Origin: Synechococcus sp. MEDNS5
GTDB taxonomy: Bacteria; Cyanobacteriota; Cyanobacteriia; PCC-6307; Cyanobiaceae
Assembly: GCF_014279875.1 (NCBI RefSeq)
Contig: NZ_CP047952.1
Location: 1,426,001-1,490,000 of the forward strand
Direction: 5' to 3'
Length of the DNA stretch: 64,000 nucleotides
Shown: one piece after another, positions 63,819-64,000 of the stretch
How the letters are laid out: each line of letters starts with the position of its first letter
How positions within the stretch are numbered: the stretch's first letter is position 1
Translations under genes and position numbers: made by a program
Notes under the pieces: model-generated
Told to the model about the DNA's origin: nothing
The model's database searches: none
Seen by the model: only the letters and a program-made list of their open reading frames with translations

Positions 63819-64000
63819 ATGGCGACAAGGATCGGCATTGGCCTGCTCGGCCTCGGAACCGTCGGAGCCGGTGTAGCCAGCATTCTCACGAGTCCTGAAG
63901 GCCGCCACCCACTCATCGCCGAGCTGGACCTGGTTCGGGTCGCCGTGCGCGATCTCAATCGTTCCCGTCCGGTCGCCATCCCTCAAGAGAGGCTGACCAC
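63819..64000 (+). CDS. hom: Homoserine dehydrogenase (5' part, cut by window)
   Basis: The first 60 residues of homoserine dehydrogenase, which reduces aspartate semialdehyde to homoserine for threonine and methionine. The N-terminal Rossmann motif IGIGLLGLGTVGAGVASIL is clear; the reading frame is open to the window edge, so the rest lies beyond 64000. ATG at 63819. Confidence 0.88.
   Translation, partial: MATRIGIGLLGLGTVGAGVASILTSPEGRHPLIAELDLVRVAVRDLNRSRPVAIPQERLT

Overview
This window looks like chromosome from a marine unicellular cyanobacterium of the Synechococcus/Cyanobium group. The evidence is a compact GC-rich layout with many touching genes, a ferredoxin-NADP reductase carrying a phycobilisome-linker domain, a ferredoxin-type chlorophyllide 8-vinyl reductase (a gene that divinyl-chlorophyll Prochlorococcus lacks), ChlI, PetG, CytM, SasA, and the order guaB3 - Yfr1 sRNA - trxA typical of marine picocyanobacteria. 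There is no rRNA, CRISPR, insertion sequence or prophage; the only tRNA is tRNA-Glu(UUC).

0-9.5 kb: a PLP-dependent Orn/Lys/Arg decarboxylase-like gene, an MFS transporter, an ABC1-type kinase, a small membrane protein, a group 2 sigma factor divergent from a PhoB/PhoR-type two-component pair, an RsuA-family pseudouridine synthase and a RodZ-like protein. 9.5-19.9 kb: malQ and a bciB-like gene, a divergent LCP protein, prs, a GH10-like exported glycosidase, pepN and two unrecognised genes. 20-29.2 kb: central carbon and redox genes: sasA, tRNA-Glu, petH, zwf-opcA, cobB, acylphosphatase, a histidine phosphatase and a GAP-family membrane protein. 29.2-35.3 kb: a RecD/Dda-like helicase, PAP2-related protein, crtE and folD on the minus strand, then a PgpH-type HD phosphohydrolase.

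35.3-40.3 kb is the least conserved-looking stretch: small hypothetical proteins, a HExxH exported protein, a thiamine-binding DUF77 protein, a strong plus-strand terminator that no plus-strand gene explains, a ferredoxin and a solitary Nif11 protein. 40.3-44.5 kb: a sugar ABC permease, leuA and a GH57 branching enzyme. 44.47-48.82 kb is one AT-richer gene for a 1448-residue autotransporter whose passenger carries GxGxD-type repeats and paired cysteines; it is the clearest accessory element.

49-64 kb returns to housekeeping: gyrA-crtL, a CAAD membrane protein, guaB3, Yfr1, trxA, hisH (with a puzzling start), rsmD, a 37-codon petG antisense to the rsmD tail, cytM, trmJ-like, a penicillin-recognising serine hydrolase, DUF3370, chlI, ruvC, 5-formyl-THF cyclo-ligase, two small proteins, sufE and the 5' end of hom, cut by the window edge. 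Calls were made by reading translated sequence and motifs; no database search was run. Start codons are often GTG or TTG and several are uncertain, as noted.
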